NCBI GenBank assembly: GCA_910586705.1
Contig: CAJUJK010000026.1
Location: 1 to 53,776, forward strand
Length of the DNA: 53,776 nucleotides
Direction of reading: 5' to 3'
DNA from: an uncultured Lachnospiraceae bacterium
GTDB lineage: Bacteria; Bacillota; Clostridia; Lachnospirales; Lachnospiraceae
Position 1 is the first letter of the stretch, and every line of letters begins with the position of its first letter. Positions 24,533 to 33,148 of this stretch are shown piece by piece. The position numbers were made by a program, and so were the translations under genes. Under the pieces are notes generated by a model. That model searched no databases, was not told the DNA's origin, and worked only from the letters and a program-made list of their open reading frames with translations.

Positions 24533-25135
24533 ATGAACGAAAAATTTTTTGATCTGAAAAAAGAAAAGCAGGACCGCATGATAAATGCCGCTTTGAAAGT
24601 CTTTTCCAAAGGCGGCTATAAACATGCCAGCACGGACGATATCGTAGGGGAAGCCGGGATTAGTAAGGGGCTCTTGTTTCACTATTTCGGGAGTAAGCTC
24701 GGACTTTATAGTTTTTTATACGACTACAGCGTGCGTTTTATGAAACTGGAACTGACCGGCGGCGTTTCCTCCACAGAGCGGGATTACTTTGAGATCCGCC
24801 GTCAGATGGAATACGCCAAGATGCAGGTACTGAAAAACTATCCTTATATGCAGCAGTTCCTTGACCGCTGCCGTTTTGAGGATGTGAGCGAGGCGCTTAT
24901 GGCAATCGAACGCCAGAAAAATGTGCTCAGTGATATGCAGGCTGTGCTGAAGAACCAGAGCGACCGCTCCCTGTTCAAGAGTGAAGTGAATTATGAAAAA
25001 CTGGACCAGATGGTGACCTACACGCTGGACGGGCTGATGGACTCCCGTTTTCAGGACTCCTCCTTCCATCCCGACATGCTTTACGAGGAGAGCTGTGCCT
25101 ATCTGAATATGTTAAAAGCGCTTTCCTACCGCTGA
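24533..25135 (+). CDS. TetR/AcrR family transcriptional regulator
   Basis: 200 residues. The N-terminal helix-turn-helix is KQDRMINAALKVFSKGGYKH, then ASTDDIVGEAGISKGLLFHY and FGSKLGLYSFLYDYS, a textbook TetR DNA-binding domain. The C-terminal half is a helical ligand domain of unknown specificity. The ATG at 24533-24535 has GGGGAGA just upstream; the open frame reaches 24365 but that part is non-coding leader. It probably represses itself through 24491-24511. No obvious drug pump or enzyme gene is adjacent, so the target is unknown. Confidence 0.92.
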   Translation: MNEKFFDLKKEKQDRMINAALKVFSKGGYKHASTDDIVGEAGISKGLLFHYFGSKLGLYSFLYDYSVRFMKLELTGGVSSTERDYFEIRRQMEYAKMQVLKNYPYMQQFLDRCRFEDVSEALMAIERQKNVLSDMQAVLKNQSDRSLFKSEVNYEKLDQMVTYTLDGLMDSRFQDSSFHPDMLYEESCAYLNMLKALSYR

Positions 25136-25205
25136 TAGCAGCAAGGCGATAAAGGAGCGAAACAACTGTGAAACAGCAGACTTCCATATGAAGCGTGCAC
25201 ACAAT

Positions 25206-25238
25206 AAAAGTCCGATACGTTATGTACCGGACTTTTTT
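25206..25238. terminator. Bidirectional terminator between the TetR and DUF2225 genes
   Basis: AAAAGTCCG (25206-25214) pairs with CGGACTTTT (25228-25236) with more T on the plus strand and AAAA/TTTT on the minus strand. It serves the convergent genes 24533-25135 and 25284-26153. Confidence 0.85.
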
Positions 25239-25283
25239 ATGCCTCTTTATATGCGGGAGCCTCGCCTCTGCTCCGTTTTGCCG

Positions 25284-26153
25284 CTATTTTCTGGTCGCGG
25301 CATTCTTTTCCTTGATCTTTTTCATTATCATTTCCTTCACGTCCCTCGCCTTATCTTTCATGCGGGGATTCGCGGTCTTTGACGTGATAAGCCCTGTGAT
25401 GAGGCGGCTCGCCACATCGTACTGCTCAAAACGCATCGCCGTCACGGAAATCAGGAAATCCACTGTGGGCTCATCCATGCCGCACATCGGGAAGCTCTCG
25501 GTCTGTCTCGCCGCCAGAAATCCTTCCAGCGCATTTCTCAAAAATTCGTCTTCCTCCGCCTGACACTGTTTCTTTTTCTCCTCGTAGCCTTCCTCCGCCG
25601 GATCCAGATGCTCCGCCTGCCCTCTCAGGAGCCATGCCGTCTTCAGACAGATGTAAGCCTTCTCGCTGGCCTTCGTCTGCTTGACAATCGCATTTGCCAG
25701 AGCCATCTTATAGCGCTCCAGAGCCTCGTCATAGGTATAAGTCTCCGACGTCTCCTTCTGCGGCTTAAAGTTCGCGGAAATCGCCTTCTGTATGTTCTTC
25801 GCCTGAGGGGAAGTCAGGTATTTAAAAAATCTGCTCAGCGAAGCGTAGCCACAGGACGGGCACATAATCACATCATACTTCAAAAGGTCAATCTGCTCGT
25901 ATCTGGGACGAAGATCCAGATCACTTCCCGCAAGCTTCGCCTTACCAATCTTAACAGTTCTCGCTTTAAATTCTCTGTCGCAGAGCGGACAGGTAAAAGA
26001 TTTATCAAAGAGGAAATCCTGCTCCTGCACAACATGCGCAGCCGCCTGACCACCTTCTCCGCCCTCTTCCGGCTTTTTCTGTGTCTCATAGAGATCCATA
26101 CTTTCCAGATTGCTCAGTCCAAACTGCTCTAACCCCGATAACAGTCCTGCCAT
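25284..26153 (-). CDS. DUF2225 family zinc-ribbon protein
   Basis: 289 residues. After about 45 residues comes a four-cysteine metal site split in two: FTCPLCDREFKARTVKIGK and, about 45 residues on, VIMCPSCGYASLSRFFKYL. This pattern with the intervening DLRPRYEQIDLLKYD is the DUF2225 signature. The remainder is helical and looks TPR-like (AYICLKTAWLLRGQAEHLD). The function is unknown; zinc binding is a safe guess, and any regulatory role is inference. GGGAGGATAAAGAA precedes the ATG. It follows glnS after 52 nt on the same strand, and may be read from the glnS transcript. Confidence 0.88.
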   Translation of the reverse strand: MAGLLSGLEQFGLSNLESMDLYETQKKPEEGGEGGQAAAHVVQEQDFLFDKSFTCPLCDREFKARTVKIGKAKLAGSDLDLRPRYEQIDLLKYDVIMCPSCGYASLSRFFKYLTSPQAKNIQKAISANFKPQKETSETYTYDEALERYKMALANAIVKQTKASEKAYICLKTAWLLRGQAEHLDPAEEGYEEKKKQCQAEEDEFLRNALEGFLAARQTESFPMCGMDEPTVDFLISVTAMRFEQYDVASRLITGLITSKTANPRMKDKARDVKEMIMKKIKEKNAATRK

Positions 26154-26205
26154 TTCTTTATCCTCCCCGAATTATTCTGTAAAATCACATATAATTTATT
26201 CTACC

Positions 26206-27867
26206 CTAATTTTCCGATTTCGGCAAGACATATGAGCTTTTAAGAGAAACAATTCTGTTAAAAACAAGTTTTTCCGGCTTGGAATCCTTGCAGTCCACAC
26301 AGAAAAATCCCTGTCTGACAAACTGGAAGCTCTCAAATGCCTTCGCGTCCTTCACCGACGGCTCAATGCGGCACTCTTGCAAAACAGTCAGGGAATTGGG
26401 ATTCAGGTTTAAACTCCCATCCTCGTTGTAGACGCCCTTCTCCTCGTCAATGATATTCTCGTATAGTCTGACCTCGGCTTTCACGGACTCCGCCGCGGAT
26501 ACCCAGTGGATCGTTCCCTTGACCTTTCGTCCGTCCGGGCTGTTGCCGCCTCTGGACGCCGGATCGTAGGTACAATGCACCACCGTCACATTTCCCGCGT
26601 CGTCCTTCTCGTAACTTTCGCACTTTACGAAGTACGCGCCCATGAGCCGGACCTCATTGCCGGGGAACAGCCGGAAATATTTCTTCGGCGGCTCCTCCAT
26701 GAAATCCTCTCTCTCGATATAAAGTTCCCTGCTAAAGGGCACCTCTCTGGAACCGAGCGACTCGTTCTCCGGGTTATTCACCACGGGCAGCCACTCCGTC
26801 TCCCCTTCCGGGTAATTGTCAATAACCAGTTTGACCGGGTCAGTTACCGCCATGATCCGGGGCCGTTTCATTTTCAGATCCTCTCGGATGCAATACTCAA
26901 GCATGGAGTATTCCGCCGAGGAGTTTGCCTTGGACACGCCGCACAGTTCCACAAAAAGCCGGATCGACTCCGGCGTGAAACCGCGTCTGCGGAGCGCCGC
27001 GATGGAAACCAGTCTGGGATCATCCCAGCCGTCCACAATGCCGTCCTCCACCAGTTTCTTAATATATCTCTTGCCTGTGACCACATTGGTCAAATACATT
27101 TTCGCAAATTCTATCTGCTTCGGCGGATGCGGATACTCCAGTTCCGTCACCACCCAGTTGTAGAGCGGTCTGTGATCCTCAAACTCCAGCGTGCAGATGG
27201 AATGGGTAATCCCCTCGATCGCGTCCTCTATGGGATGCGCATAGTCGTACATCGGGTAAATGCACCACTTATCCCCCGTATTCTGGTGGGACAGATGTGC
27301 CACGCGGTACAAAATCGGATCGCGCATATTGATGTTCGGGGAGGACATGTCGATTTTCGCGCGCAGGGTTTTCTCCCCGTCCGCGTACTTTCCTTCCTTC
27401 ATCTCCTCAAACAGCCGCAGGTTCTCCTCCACGCCGCGCTCCCTGTTCGGGTCATCCTTTCCCGGCTCCGTCAGCGTCCCGCGGTACTCGCGCATCTCAT
27501 CCGCCGTCAGGTCGGACACATACGCCTTGCCTTTTTTTATCAGCTTAATCGCGCCTTCATACATCTGGTCGAAATAATCGGACGCAAAGAAAAGCCTTTC
27601 CTCATAATCCGCTCCCAGCCACTTCACATCAGCCTTGATCGACTCCACGAACTCGCTCTTCTCCTTGGTGGGGTTCGTGTCGTCAAAACGCATATTGAAC
27701 TTTCCGCCATACTCGGACGCCAGCCCGTAATTAAGCAATATGCTCTTGGCATGTCCGATATGCAGATAACCGTTGGGCTCGGGCGGAAACCTCGTATGCA
27801 CGGTGTCGTAAACACCTTCCGCAAGATCCTTATCTATAATCTGCTCAATGAAATTTTTCGATTCCAC
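26206..27867 (-). CDS. glnS: Glutaminyl-tRNA synthetase
   Basis: Class I synthetase of 553 residues that joins glutamine to tRNA-Gln. The HIGH motif is in RFPPEPNGYLHIGHAKSILL (residues 36-39). The catalytic core continues through NMRFDDTNPTKE and WCIYPMYDYAHPIEDAIEG. The KMSKS-equivalent loop reads VVTGKRYIKKLVEDG where the E. coli enzyme has VMSKRKL; it keeps the Lys-Arg pair. The C-terminal beta-barrel anticodon domain is present. Translation starts at a GTG (27865-27867) with GAGGAG 9 nt upstream. A direct GlnRS in Firmicutes is a known lineage trait of some Clostridia and points to ancient transfer; whether GatCAB is also present cannot be seen here. Confidence 0.96.
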   Translation of the reverse strand: MESKNFIEQIIDKDLAEGVYDTVHTRFPPEPNGYLHIGHAKSILLNYGLASEYGGKFNMRFDDTNPTKEKSEFVESIKADVKWLGADYEERLFFASDYFDQMYEGAIKLIKKGKAYVSDLTADEMREYRGTLTEPGKDDPNRERGVEENLRLFEEMKEGKYADGEKTLRAKIDMSSPNINMRDPILYRVAHLSHQNTGDKWCIYPMYDYAHPIEDAIEGITHSICTLEFEDHRPLYNWVVTELEYPHPPKQIEFAKMYLTNVVTGKRYIKKLVEDGIVDGWDDPRLVSIAALRRRGFTPESIRLFVELCGVSKANSSAEYSMLEYCIREDLKMKRPRIMAVTDPVKLVIDNYPEGETEWLPVVNNPENESLGSREVPFSRELYIEREDFMEEPPKKYFRLFPGNEVRLMGAYFVKCESYEKDDAGNVTVVHCTYDPASRGGNSPDGRKVKGTIHWVSAAESVKAEVRLYENIIDEEKGVYNEDGSLNLNPNSLTVLQECRIEPSVKDAKAFESFQFVRQGFFCVDCKDSKPEKLVFNRIVSLKSSYVLPKSEN

Positions 27868-27919
27868 TTATTTTCACTCCTCTGCTTGTAATCTAATAGG
27901 GAAGGCGGGCGTGCGCATC

Positions 27920-27955
27920 AAAAGGGCAAAATCCCACCCTCTGGGATCTTGCCCT
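27920..27955 (-). terminator. Strong terminator after the 38-residue peptide gene
   Basis: Minus strand AGGGCAAGATCCCA pairs with TGGGATTTTGCCCT across a 5 nt loop (14 positions, one mismatch), followed by TTTTG. It ends the TIR/DHH transcript before glnS. Confidence 0.88.
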
Positions 27956-27974
27956 GTCCCTAACTCTGTGAAGA

Positions 27975-28091
27975 TCAATCCTCTTCGTCATCCACCGCGG
28001 CTGCAATCCCCGAAACAACTGCCGACACCACGGAAATCACCACAGGAATAATCACTACCACAAGAAAGCCGCCCAATAACAAAATGCCCAT
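27975..28091 (-). CDS. 38-residue hydrophobic small protein
   Basis: An ATG at 28089-28091, preceded by AAGGAGG with 9 nt spacing, opens 39 codons ending in TGA at 27975-27977. The peptide begins MGILLLGGFLVVVIIPVVIS, a single transmembrane helix, continues VVSAVVSGIAAA and ends in the acidic tail VDDEED. A perfect ribosome site plus an immediate strong terminator (27920-27955) make it a convincing gene although it is very short. It lies 68 nt after the TIR gene on the same strand and is probably the last gene of that operon. Function unknown; membrane small proteins of this size often modulate a partner complex or act as toxins. Confidence 0.7.
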   Translation of the reverse strand: MGILLLGGFLVVVIIPVVISVVSAVVSGIAAAVDDEED

Positions 28092-28159
28092 AATCAAATT
28101 CCTCCTTAGATACACCATTAATTATACACATTTTTCCCGAAACTGCAAGCCCCACAAAA

Positions 28160-31100
28160 TCAGTCGTCACTGAGACACCCGGGCCAGCGTTCCGTATAAT
28201 TCCAATAGCTGCTGACCTGCAGCGCCTTACGCCCCATATCCACAATTTCTTCCGTATCATATATAGGAGATGTATAGATCTCGTCTCCGTTATGCAGATA
28301 CAAGGTCTTCGACCGCGCATCAAAAGCAAGGAAACCACGAATCCCGGAAAGTTTGCTGTACATCTGTCCCTTTTGCATACTTATCTGACAAGCGCCGTCA
28401 TCCCCGCATAAAAAAGCATAATCCGTGCCCTCTGCCGCCTCATACCGCTTCATCTTCCCGGGCAGCTGCGCATATCTTCCATGAACGCCGCAGAAGTAGA
28501 CATCATCCGGGGTGCTCCAATCTACAAAATAAATCACTACCCTTCCGTCTTTATAGACCAGATAGAGATCGTCATCATCTTCATCAAAGAACATGGTTTC
28601 CAGATATTCGATATCGAGATTATGCTGTCCCGGATCCACATAGACGCCCTCCTCTCCCATCTGATAAAAGAGAAGTTCGTCCGTCTCTCTGGAAGCCACC
28701 GCATAAAAGGGGCGTTCGTTACACACAGCCGCGACGCCGTCCGCAAGCGCTTCCTCATAGAGCAGCTCCCCGTCCGAAAGCCGATAGCCGTACAGCGCAC
28801 TGTACTTCTGCATCGAGAGCACCCCGTTCTCCCGGTCTATACCCAGATACGTCATGCCGCCGTTTTCAAAGGTCACGGTCCGTCTGACGCTTTCGTCCGC
28901 CGGATCTATGAGATGGCAGGCGTCTTTGGTCACCACAAGAAGCGACTCGTTTCCGTCCCCGTCAAAGTCCCCGAAAGCCATTGCCTCATAGTAGGCTGCA
29001 TCTTCATATGTCCAGAGCAGTTCTTTCTTTGCTGTATCAAACAGTTCCACACAGGTATTGCTTTCCCCGTCATACCTTGCCGCCGCCAGATACGTTCCGT
29101 CTCCGCTTAGTCTCGCCTGCCTGTAATTACCGCCTCCCTCGTAAAAGGGCTCTACGCCCTCGCCGATTGCCCGCCGATATACCGTGATCCGATTGCTGCC
29201 GTAGGGCAGGGTCACGCAGTAGCCGTCCCCCATGGCAAAGTCCTTCACATTGGAGGATGTACAGTCCGCAAAAACGCTCCCCACCATATCCATCCTGTAG
29301 TCCGTGTCCAGATAATGCCAGACGCCGTCTCTGGTAAATGCCATAAAGTCATCCGTGTCCGTATAGGAACCTGTCTCAACGATCTCCGTTCCGAAAGAAA
29401 AGGTATCGATCTGCGTCCCGTCCCTTCTGTCAAGCAAAAGGGCATCGCTGTATTTCTGACACAGAAGATAATGACTGCCCTCCCTGCGCGCAAATCCCAC
29501 ATCATAGAGCCAGCCGTCCGCTATGTCATAGCGCCACAGTTCTCGCTGACCAGTTAAGTCAAATGCCTGCAGCCTGCCTGACATCCCCGCCGTTGCGGGT
29601 GCAGCCCCTGTTCTCTCCGAACGATTAGCGGTCACATAGAGCAAATCGGCGCCCTGCTGATAGCGCCCCTCCTCCAGACAGAGATCCTTGATAAATTCAT
29701 ATTCGATGGGATATAGAGAAGTCCCGGGACCTTCTCCCGGATCCGCGGGATAGGCAAGCGCTGCGATCCGTTTGCCGCCGCTTTCCGCATCCAGCTCTAT
29801 CGCCACGAGGATCCTGCCGTCCTCCGTGACCGCCTGTTCCGCCTCAAAACCGGCTTGGGCATACAGACCTTCTTCCAGTTCCTGCCACCGCAGCCTGCCG
29901 CCCTCTTTTCCGTCCGCGCCCACCAGATAGCAGCCTTCTTCCTCCACCACCAGAAAGGCTTCCTTCTCAGGTATGGGAATCACGCCCTCATAACCGGTGC
30001 AGGGATAGGTCGTGCTCTCATCCGTTTCGAGATCCTGCACGCAGAGTTCCTCTTCCTGCGCCCCCTCCTTTTTTTGCGGATAGAGAATCTTGTTTTCCGA
30101 CACAAATCCCACCTGACACTCCCACGAAAGATCCTGCCCTTCCGGCTGAAACGAGATCTCGATGCTCTCGTGCAGGCTCTCCCAGACCGTCAGCCTGCCG
30201 GAATCCCCCACCGCCATCACCCTGCCGCCTTCCGGGGACAGCTTCATAAATTGAATGGCGCTGCCTGCCTCCAAAATACGGTCGGGTTTGATCCGTTCCC
30301 CGTTCTCATACAGGCGAAGCAGTTCTGTCAACGCATATGTCAGTTGCGGCGGCGCCTCGGCTGCCTGCTCCCCGTCAGCGGTTTCCGACTGGTATTCCTC
30401 ATACGCCATGACGCCCACCGTCAGTCCCCGCATACGGTCTCCTTCTTCCAGATAACCGAGCGCTTCCCTTGCATAGGCTTCCGTGACCCTCCGTTTGGAC
30501 TGCGCATACTGTTCCTCTATTTCCTCATACTGCTTTTCAATCACACCGGACTGTTCATAGATGAGCTTCGCGTCTTCCTTGATCTGCTGACTCTGATGCT
30601 GTATCTTTAAGGCGGCTGCGGTACTGACCAATCCGATCAATAAACACAGCACACTGACTGACACAGATGTCAGAATTATTTTTCGCATCCGTTGTTCCCG
30701 ATGCCGCTGCCTCAGATCGTCATAACTGCAATCAAACATGGGCGCCGCCAGACGAAGCAGCTCGCTCTTGATTTTTCGGCGCATTTCCCTGCGCGTGCTC
30801 CCGCGCACATCCGCTGCCAGCGGCTCCACGGGAATCTTTTTATAGATGACACTACCGTCAGGTTTCTGTTCTTCCTCCTCCCGGAAGAGCAGTTCCTCCG
30901 GAAACGAGACTTCTGGTTCTCCTTCCACCAAAACCGCCAGCACATGCTCCCTGTCGTGCATCCGAATAAAGGTCTCGATCTCCTTGCGGCACCAGATTGA
31001 CTCATTCAGTCTAGGCGAACAGATCACGATCAGATACTCCGACTGCGAAAGCGCTTCCGTGATCGGATCGGCAAGATTGCTCACAAGGGGCAGCTCCTCT

Positions 31101-31312
31101 TTATCGCGAAATACTCTGCGAATCCGCGTCTTCAGCTGCCCTGCGCCGTTCTCCCCCGCATTTCCTTTCTCCTTATCTTCGCCTTTCTGCCGCGCCACGT
31201 TTCGCGGCAGACGAAAGCTTTCCAGACATCTATGAAGCGTCTGTGCCGCAAAACTGTCCGGCTGTGTATGGCGATAGCTGATAAAGGCGTCGTACTTCCA
31301 ATCTTTATTCAT
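28160..31312 (-). CDS. TIR domain protein with transmembrane helix and extracytoplasmic propeller-like domain
   Basis: 1050 residues. The TIR domain (about 1-165) starts YDAFISYRHTQPDSFAAQTL and includes the BB-like loop IRRVFRDKEELP. It has the Ser-x-Trp-Cys-x-x-Glu motif SIWCRKE, with the catalytic-type Glu at 111. An Arg-rich stretch (201-211) leads into one transmembrane helix (211-235) and a coiled coil (about 236-290). The remaining 750 residues are repetitive beta strands of WD40/PQQ-like propeller type with a calcium-loop-like GDFDGDGNES. The TIR would be cytosolic and the propeller outside. TIR domains with this Glu can cleave NAD+; a sensor-effector role is inferred. The ATG overlaps the DHH gene by 8 nt, so translation is coupled. 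Confidence 0.85.
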   Translation of the reverse strand: MNKDWKYDAFISYRHTQPDSFAAQTLHRCLESFRLPRNVARQKGEDKEKGNAGENGAGQLKTRIRRVFRDKEELPLVSNLADPITEALSQSEYLIVICSPRLNESIWCRKEIETFIRMHDREHVLAVLVEGEPEVSFPEELLFREEEEQKPDGSVIYKKIPVEPLAADVRGSTRREMRRKIKSELLRLAAPMFDCSYDDLRQRHREQRMRKIILTSVSVSVLCLLIGLVSTAAALKIQHQSQQIKEDAKLIYEQSGVIEKQYEEIEEQYAQSKRRVTEAYAREALGYLEEGDRMRGLTVGVMAYEEYQSETADGEQAAEAPPQLTYALTELLRLYENGERIKPDRILEAGSAIQFMKLSPEGGRVMAVGDSGRLTVWESLHESIEISFQPEGQDLSWECQVGFVSENKILYPQKKEGAQEEELCVQDLETDESTTYPCTGYEGVIPIPEKEAFLVVEEEGCYLVGADGKEGGRLRWQELEEGLYAQAGFEAEQAVTEDGRILVAIELDAESGGKRIAALAYPADPGEGPGTSLYPIEYEFIKDLCLEEGRYQQGADLLYVTANRSERTGAAPATAGMSGRLQAFDLTGQRELWRYDIADGWLYDVGFARREGSHYLLCQKYSDALLLDRRDGTQIDTFSFGTEIVETGSYTDTDDFMAFTRDGVWHYLDTDYRMDMVGSVFADCTSSNVKDFAMGDGYCVTLPYGSNRITVYRRAIGEGVEPFYEGGGNYRQARLSGDGTYLAAARYDGESNTCVELFDTAKKELLWTYEDAAYYEAMAFGDFDGDGNESLLVVTKDACHLIDPADESVRRTVTFENGGMTYLGIDRENGVLSMQKYSALYGYRLSDGELLYEEALADGVAAVCNERPFYAVASRETDELLFYQMGEEGVYVDPGQHNLDIEYLETMFFDEDDDDLYLVYKDGRVVIYFVDWSTPDDVYFCGVHGRYAQLPGKMKRYEAAEGTDYAFLCGDDGACQISMQKGQMYSKLSGIRGFLAFDARSKTLYLHNGDEIYTSPIYDTEEIVDMGRKALQVSSYWNYTERWPGCLSDD

Positions 31313-32852
31313 CCTTCTTTTCCTCGTACGTCTTAAAGAAGATATCCCGTTCTACCACATAGATATCATGCTTATCATCGCTTCGCACCGCCAGATAATC
31401 TCCGGGCTTGCCCAGCATATATTTCTCCTCGTCCCATGCGGTAAACACTTTGACTCTTTCAGTTAATTCCTTGGCGTAAATCTGTCCGCCACCGTTGGCA
31501 ATACACACTTTTGCGTGGTCGATCAGTTTCATGACCTCTCCGGTAGAACGATCGTGTACCGTCGGTTCATACAAGAGTTCACACTTACTGTGATCCTCGC
31601 ATTCATGGTAAGGCCTCTGTGTCGCCTCATATGTTTTGGCAAAGCGCTCCCGGCGGTTCGGATATACCTCTCCTTTGATCCCCACCATGATGATCAAATC
31701 TTCTTCCGCCACCATATCCACGTCCCCTTCCAGTGTGCGGATCGTGATCGGCGTACCGAGCGGCAGCACATCCTTAGCCTCCACATAACCGATGGGGATG
31801 CGCTTTTTCACATAAGGGCACATATCCGTGAGATCGATCTCGTATTTTTTGGCATAAATGATCTGACAGTGATCGAAATAATCGTTGAGCCGTTCGCTGA
31901 AAAAAGCTTCCGAGTGAAGCGTAGGATAAGCTTCCTCATAGAGCGCCATATTGATAAAGCCGCCCGCCTTCTCCCGATGCCCGCCGCCGGATCCGACTCC
32001 CTCCGCCAGAAAGGCAGCCAGATCATCGGCTTGTACCTCTTTCACACAACTGCGGACCGAAAACTTATAACCGTCCGCTGTCTCATTATAGACCACACAG
32101 CAATAAACTTCCGCTACCTGAATCAGAAAATCGCTGATCAGTCCCAGAATATTCGGGTCGCAGGGTTTTGACTTGATGATCGCATAGTGATAATCGTCAT
32201 TATAGATATGCCGGATCATCGCCACCCCCGCTACTTCCATTTCCTGCAAAGAAAGATTGGAGTTACGGAATAAGGTGATCAGCGTTTTTTCCACGGGAAC
32301 CGCTTCCCGCATATCCATATCCAACGGATTAAAAATCTCTGCAAATTGATTGGTATCCGTAAACAAGCCATAGTACAAAGCCGTTCCCAGCCTGCTGTCG
32401 TCGATCCTATAACCGGCGCTGCACAGCATCTGCCACACCAGCGTTGAACAGCTCCCCACATGAGGATTGATCGTACTAAACTGCGGCTGTGCTGTCTCGA
32501 TCTGGTGATGATCGATGACTGCCACCTGCTCCGCCGGCAGCCTGATCACATTGCCTGCGCCATACTGACAGTCCACCGTAACCAAAAGTCCCGGCAGCTT
32601 CCCGCCCGGCTGTTCCTCTATATAAGCCGCCGCATCTTCTATATGCGTGATGGGAATTTCCAGATGCTCTAACATCAGCAGCAGATTCGGCTTCTGTATC
32701 TTATTCCTGCCCCCATAGACAAGTCGCACATGCTTTCCCAGAGACTCAAAATAGCGGCAGAGCGCATACCCTGCCGCTATGGCGTCCGCATCGGGATTGT
32801 CATGGCACTGTATGGTGATGGGATCGTATTTTGCAAGTTCTTTCAGTATCAT
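31305..32852 (-). CDS. DHH family phosphoesterase with C-terminal extension
   Basis: 515 residues. DHH motifs are complete: HDNPDADAIAAGYAL (Asp19, Asp21, Asp23 area), VTVDCQYG (Asp94), AVIDHHQ (DHH at 114-116) and a fourth Asp near 166. The DHHA1 domain has VGSGGGHREKAGG (GGGH 289-292). Family members cleave oligoribonucleotides, pAp or cyclic dinucleotides. About 190 extra residues follow DHHA1, ending in KPGDYLAVRSDDKHDIYVVE and then RDIFFKTYEE, a small module I cannot name. No transmembrane or PAS domain is present, so this is not GdpP. It is co-transcribed with the TIR gene and overlaps it (ATGAATAA); a nucleotide-signal-degrading role is inference. Confidence 0.88.
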   Translation of the reverse strand: MILKELAKYDPITIQCHDNPDADAIAAGYALCRYFESLGKHVRLVYGGRNKIQKPNLLLMLEHLEIPITHIEDAAAYIEEQPGGKLPGLLVTVDCQYGAGNVIRLPAEQVAVIDHHQIETAQPQFSTINPHVGSCSTLVWQMLCSAGYRIDDSRLGTALYYGLFTDTNQFAEIFNPLDMDMREAVPVEKTLITLFRNSNLSLQEMEVAGVAMIRHIYNDDYHYAIIKSKPCDPNILGLISDFLIQVAEVYCCVVYNETADGYKFSVRSCVKEVQADDLAAFLAEGVGSGGGHREKAGGFINMALYEEAYPTLHSEAFFSERLNDYFDHCQIIYAKKYEIDLTDMCPYVKKRIPIGYVEAKDVLPLGTPITIRTLEGDVDMVAEEDLIIMVGIKGEVYPNRRERFAKTYEATQRPYHECEDHSKCELLYEPTVHDRSTGEVMKLIDHAKVCIANGGGQIYAKELTERVKVFTAWDEEKYMLGKPGDYLAVRSDDKHDIYVVERDIFFKTYEEKKDE

Positions 32853-32892
32853 AGTGTCACATTCTCCCCGTAATTTTCCCGGCGCCGGAACG

Positions 32893-33117
32893 CTATTTCC
32901 TGTCCGGCTCTCCCGCGTTCATATCTGTATACATATCCAGAAGCCCCACCGTCTCAGACGCCGGTCTGCCGTACATATTACAGCACTCGTGGGATATGTT
33001 CTTCGCCTCTTCACTCTCTTCGTCAAAGGTGATGCTCATGCGGTACACCCCGTGCTGCGATTCCGCATCCAGATGCCGCATAATCTCCTCTATCATTTCC
33101 CTGTCATTGCCTTCCAT
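32893..33117 (-). CDS. Small acidic protein, function unknown
   Basis: 74 residues from the ATG at 33115-33117, which has AAAGGGG 8 nt upstream. An in-frame ATG at 33147 would give 84 residues and is one base from the stop of the previous gene (TAAAATG), so coupling from that start is also possible. The sequence includes MIEEIMRHLDAESQHGVYRM, SITFDEESEEAKNISHECCN and a Met/Asp-rich tail. I recognise no family. It sits between a membrane protein and the DHH phosphoesterase with tight spacing and is surely part of that operon. Confidence 0.7.
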   Translation of the reverse strand: MEGNDREMIEEIMRHLDAESQHGVYRMSITFDEESEEAKNISHECCNMYGRPASETVGLLDMYTDMNAGEPDRK

Positions 33118-33148
33118 AGCGCCTGCCCCTTTCATGCTGTCCGGCATT

